Shown in pieces: positions 17,852-20,197 of a stretch of 20,197 bases of DNA. Position 1 is the stretch's first letter. The number at the start of each line of letters is the position of its first letter. A model generated the notes under the pieces. The model worked only from the letters and a program-made list of their open reading frames with translations, was not told the DNA's origin and made no database searches. The stretch is taken from positions 1-20,197 of the forward strand of contig JADRCO010001334.1 in the NCBI GenBank assembly GCA_021464525.1, written 5' to 3'. Source of the stretch: Rhizophagus sp. LPA8_4_AMF (taxonomy: Eukaryota; Glomeromycota; Glomeromycetes; Glomerales; Glomeraceae). A program made the translations under genes and the position numbers.

Positions 17852-18391
17852 CATTTTTTTTATATGAATATAAAAATTTAAAAAAATAAAAAAATATCAA
17901 ACATTTAATATATGTTATATCTAGTTATAAAAATAAAGAATATTTTAAATTTTATTTTTTTGTAGGACATATCGTCTGAAATAAGCTTATACAAAAGCTA
18001 TAAATAACTAGTATGCTTCTAACGTTACATACATATACTATGTAAGAATGAAAATTAGGAACATGCCAATTTTGATATTTATAAAGTTGTTAATTAACTA
18101 CTAGTATAATAAAAAGATTACAATATTACAATATATTGATTAGATTTTTGCACGTAATTTGTAAATTAAATTTATGGAAAACTCTGTTATTTTAATCTGG
18201 TTAGTTCTATATATCTACGCAATGGACTTGGAATTTAGTGTAAGCAGTAAAAGAACATGAAATATTCGAGAATTCTGTGGAAATCGCTCAAGAATTTCAT
18301 GTTTTAAACAAATAAATGGATATATTGGTGAACCTTATTTTAATATTAATGATTTTAAAATATACAATAAAGTGATTAAAGTGAAAAATAT
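17852..18391. other. AT-rich stretch with a hairpin, no gene
   Basis: There is no supported coding frame. AACATGAAAT at 18254-18263 pairs with ATTTCATGTT at 18294-18303, with further pairing (GAG/CTC) inside, making a roughly 50-nt hairpin. The right part (about 18260-18391) may be a more decayed upstream portion of the relic that follows. Confidence 0.35.
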
Positions 18392-18683
18392 TGTAAATTA
18401 TGTGGAAAGTCATTTTATCAAAGGACAGATGGATTGAAAATTATGTTCAGATTGTTATCTGATCTCTTCTGGATGGATAGAATCAGCTTCGGTTAATCAA
18501 TTCTTTACTTACCATGGTGGCAAAACGTTTACCAGTTAATCATTGACATTTACATCAGACTGTCAAAAGTAGTATTGTGCAAATTGTTATATATTTTATA
18601 CCGGATGCAGATATTTCTTAACTTCTTAACAAATGTTATTTTTGGGTCCACAGGCCAATCACAATGTAAAAATGTAAAAGAAA
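18392..18683 (+). pseudogene. Frameshifted relic of a Cys-rich domain from the fungal kinase family
   Basis: Reading in shifting frames gives fragments CKLCGKSFYQRTDGLK, LCSDCYLISSGWIES, YLPWW, LTFTSDCQK, YCANCYIFYTGCRY and TNVIFGSTGQSQCK, in order and with family-like spacing. Paired CxxC motifs suggest a zinc-ribbon-like fold. From memory of Rhizophagus proteins, this string (CYLISSGWIES, YLPWW, FTSDCQKYC, GCRYCLTTNIIFG) sits N-terminal to kinase domains; that is recalled, not searched. The copy is broken by at least three frameshifts (near 18440, around 18500-18545, near 18620) and in-frame stops at 18537 and after CQK. No intact reading frame and no kinase part follow on this strand. Confidence 0.7.
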
Positions 18684-18954
18684 ATCACTTATGATGATTT
18701 TATTTATAGTAATATTATATATGAGTGTTTAAGAAATTAAAGTTGACTATATTTACAAAATCCGTAAAAATGATTGATAAATATTTCGAATCATTTATCA
18801 TAGAACTTATTTTGAGAAAAAAATGTAGGAGAGCATAAATTTAATTATTAAAGTAATTAATTTAAAGTGAAAGGACGAAAATGAATGATATCATGGCACT
18901 TCTCAAACGCGCGGTAATTTTTTTCAGGATGCTAACCTTTTTGACCGTGACAGG
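18684..18954. other. AT-rich stretch, no gene
   Basis: No supported coding frame. The first 150 bases might be a further decayed tail of the relic, but no motif can be read with confidence. Confidence 0.3.
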
Positions 18955-19171
18955 AGGACCCCGAGCTATACATAAAAAGGGCAGGTACAGGTTATTTGCG
19001 TAGAATGAGCCAAAAAAAAAAAAAAAAAATCGTGTAGATCATGTCCTTTTTTTGATAATTCTGACCGGCATTACATAGTGCCGGCCCTGAAGAAATGCGT
19101 AGAGCTAATAGTAAATTTTTTTTTGCTGCACCTCAACTAACCTCTATACAGAATGTATAGCTCGGGGTCCT
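18955..19171. mobile_element. hAT-like MITE, 217 bp, imperfect 8-bp TSD
   Basis: AGGACCCCGAGCTATACAT (18955-18973) and ATGTATAGCTCGGGGTCCT (19153-19171) are exact 19-bp inverted repeats. Flanks GTGACAGG (18947-18954) and GTGAAAGG (19172-19179) match at 7 of 8 positions, consistent with an aged 8-bp target duplication. The interior holds a long A run (about 19013-19029) and the hairpin CCGGCA/TGCCGG at 19065-19084. There is no ORF. The ends differ from the element at 5842-6053, so it is a separate family; hAT assignment rests on the 8-bp flank only. Confidence 0.75.
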
Positions 19172-19179
19172 GTGAAAGG

Positions 19180-19917
19180 GAATGTTGTTACTAAATTGGT
19201 CGAATAAGAAAGTTTATTAATATATATTTTTTTTTTAATTAAAGAAAAAAATGTGACTTTCTAACAATGTTAGTTTTATCCTTTAATATTAGAATTATAT
19301 TATAATTGAATCAGCAATTATGAGATGAAGAATTAAAATAAAAATTACTTAATAAAGAAATATGATATTAAAAAGAACAACGTTTTAAAAGAAATATATT
19401 TACAACCGATTTATTTAAAAATTGATATGGATATGTCGTCATTAAAATAAGAAATTTATAGTCGATGAAATAAGTCATTACTAAGTTGCCAGTGACAAGA
19501 ATTTATCAATTTATATCAGTGATTGTCTTTTTAAACACTCATACAATTTGTAAAATGACGTGCAACTTTCTGTAGAATATAAAATAGTTTGTGAATTAAG
19601 TTAATATATCTCTCTTAATGCAGAAATTATAATAATCATATACATATGATTTTAAGATAATTTTTTAAACATATAAGCTTTTATTAAACTTAAAACAAAT
19701 ATAAAATATAAGGTTAAATTTGATAATAAACAAAATTTTGCTTTTACATCATTTTAATGTTCATTTAACTACGTTCATAATATTAACTATATAAATAAAG
19801 AATTTAAGCACAATCTTCGGAATTGATATTGAGTTTGGTAAAATTAACTCTTACAGATTCTATATACATAAAAAGTAATAAATATTGTATCAAAGTATAT
19901 ATAATTACCTAAAAATT
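19180..19917. other. AT-rich 3' flank of the minus-strand kinase gene
   Basis: No coding frame, RNA gene or clear repeat is supported. The part next to 19917 should contain the 3' untranslated region and poly(A) site of the minus-strand gene. No canonical AATAAA was confidently placed on that strand. Confidence 0.35.
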
Positions 19918-20197
19918 CTATTCAAGTGAATCATCATTATTATCGGCATTTTTTGGTTCTGGAAGATTTTTAAAATCTAAAAGTCTACTTGTGTAAACTG
20001 CTTGAGGATGTGTCGTATATGATATAGTACCAGTAGATGATGACTTTTTATTAATATCATCTGTTTCTTTAACTTGTCCATAAATTACAGAATCCACTTT
20101 ATTGTAATGAATATCACAATATAAATTATAAAATAACACACCTAATTCATTTGCATTAGGTCGTTTTAAAGGGTCTGCATCCCAACATTGATTAATA
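19918..20197 (-). CDS. C-terminal end of a kinase gene, truncated by the window edge
   Basis: Reading leftward from the edge, the frame gives INQCWDADPLKRPNANEL, which is kinase subdomain XI (CW..DP.KRP), then a tail of about 70 residues ending SRLLDFKNLPEPKN and an acidic NNDDSLE before the stop at 19918-19920. Ninety-two residues are visible; the catalytic core lies beyond 20197. The acidic tail with YTSRLLDFKNLPEPKN is typical of stand-alone Rhizophagus kinases as I recall them. It differs from the Sel1-bearing genes in this window, which read EPDDRP at the same motif and continue into Sel1 repeats. So it is a different subfamily, convergent with the cluster. No intron is needed in the visible part. 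Confidence 0.88.
   Translation of the reverse strand, partial: INQCWDADPLKRPNANELGVLFYNLYCDIHYNKVDSVIYGQVKETDDINKKSSSTGTISYTTHPQAVYTSRLLDFKNLPEPKNADNNDDSLE

Noticed and set aside
1-20197. tRNA or rRNA genes
   Set aside because: No tRNA cloverleaf or conserved rRNA segment was seen on either strand by eye; a covariance-model scan would be decisive.

Overview
The window is strongly AT-rich eukaryotic DNA with short GT-AG introns (75-86 nt in the three complete genes), a dense load of small inverted-repeat elements, and tandem paralogues encoding a tyrosine-kinase-like (TKL) domain fused to Sel1 repeats. The activation-segment wording (KLVDFGLS.RIKEAS, PYxDPK, KKSDVYSIGVLLWEIS) and the CW....DDRP motif match the expanded kinase family of arbuscular mycorrhizal fungi. 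A Glomeromycotina nuclear genome, Rhizophagus-like, is the best guess. That assignment rests on family recognition, not on a search.

Layout. Positions 1-2956 hold no convincing protein gene: a palindromic AACCGGTT cluster (164-237), a foldback (319-406), one isolated intron-like signature (812-1138) and a Mutator-like MITE (2315-2509). Positions 2957-4934 hold an unusual chain of exon-like islands of 17-49 nt, each with its own polypyrimidine tract, acceptor and donor. Part of it is a tandem intron-plus-exon array, and it ends in a terminal exon with AATAAA. Spliced by hand, ten islands share one open frame of about 100 codons. Positions 5151-5513 carry a weak orphan ORF, followed by a roughly 165-bp tandem repeat split by a 212-bp hAT-like MITE with a perfect 8-bp target duplication (5842-6053).

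The centre (6315-17476) is a cluster of three same-strand kinase-Sel1 genes. Each has five exons with introns at equivalent positions and phases. The predicted proteins are 556, 666 and 645 aa, with 4, 7 and 6 full Sel1 repeats. Genes 1 and 2 come from a recent duplication of about 4.3 kb that includes their promoters; gene 3 is older. Their kinase domains are altered in different ways: NFG in place of DFG in gene 1, lost P-loop glycines in genes 2 and 3, and HGD or HCD in place of HRD. All three share a conserved helical module between kinase and Sel1 repeats and a bipartite upstream block (ATGCATATTGTTTAACCAT then TTGATCTGCAATTAATTAG).

The right flank (17477-20197) has a TA-bounded MITE, a multiply frameshifted relic of a zinc-ribbon-like domain of the wider kinase family (18392-18683), a second hAT-like MITE (18955-19171) and, on the minus strand, the C-terminal end of a fourth kinase gene running off the window.

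The genes look like a birth-and-death cluster of signalling proteins: a possibly regulatory or catalytically altered kinase domain attached to a Sel1 scaffold whose repeat number changes between copies. The partners and the signal cannot be read from the sequence.
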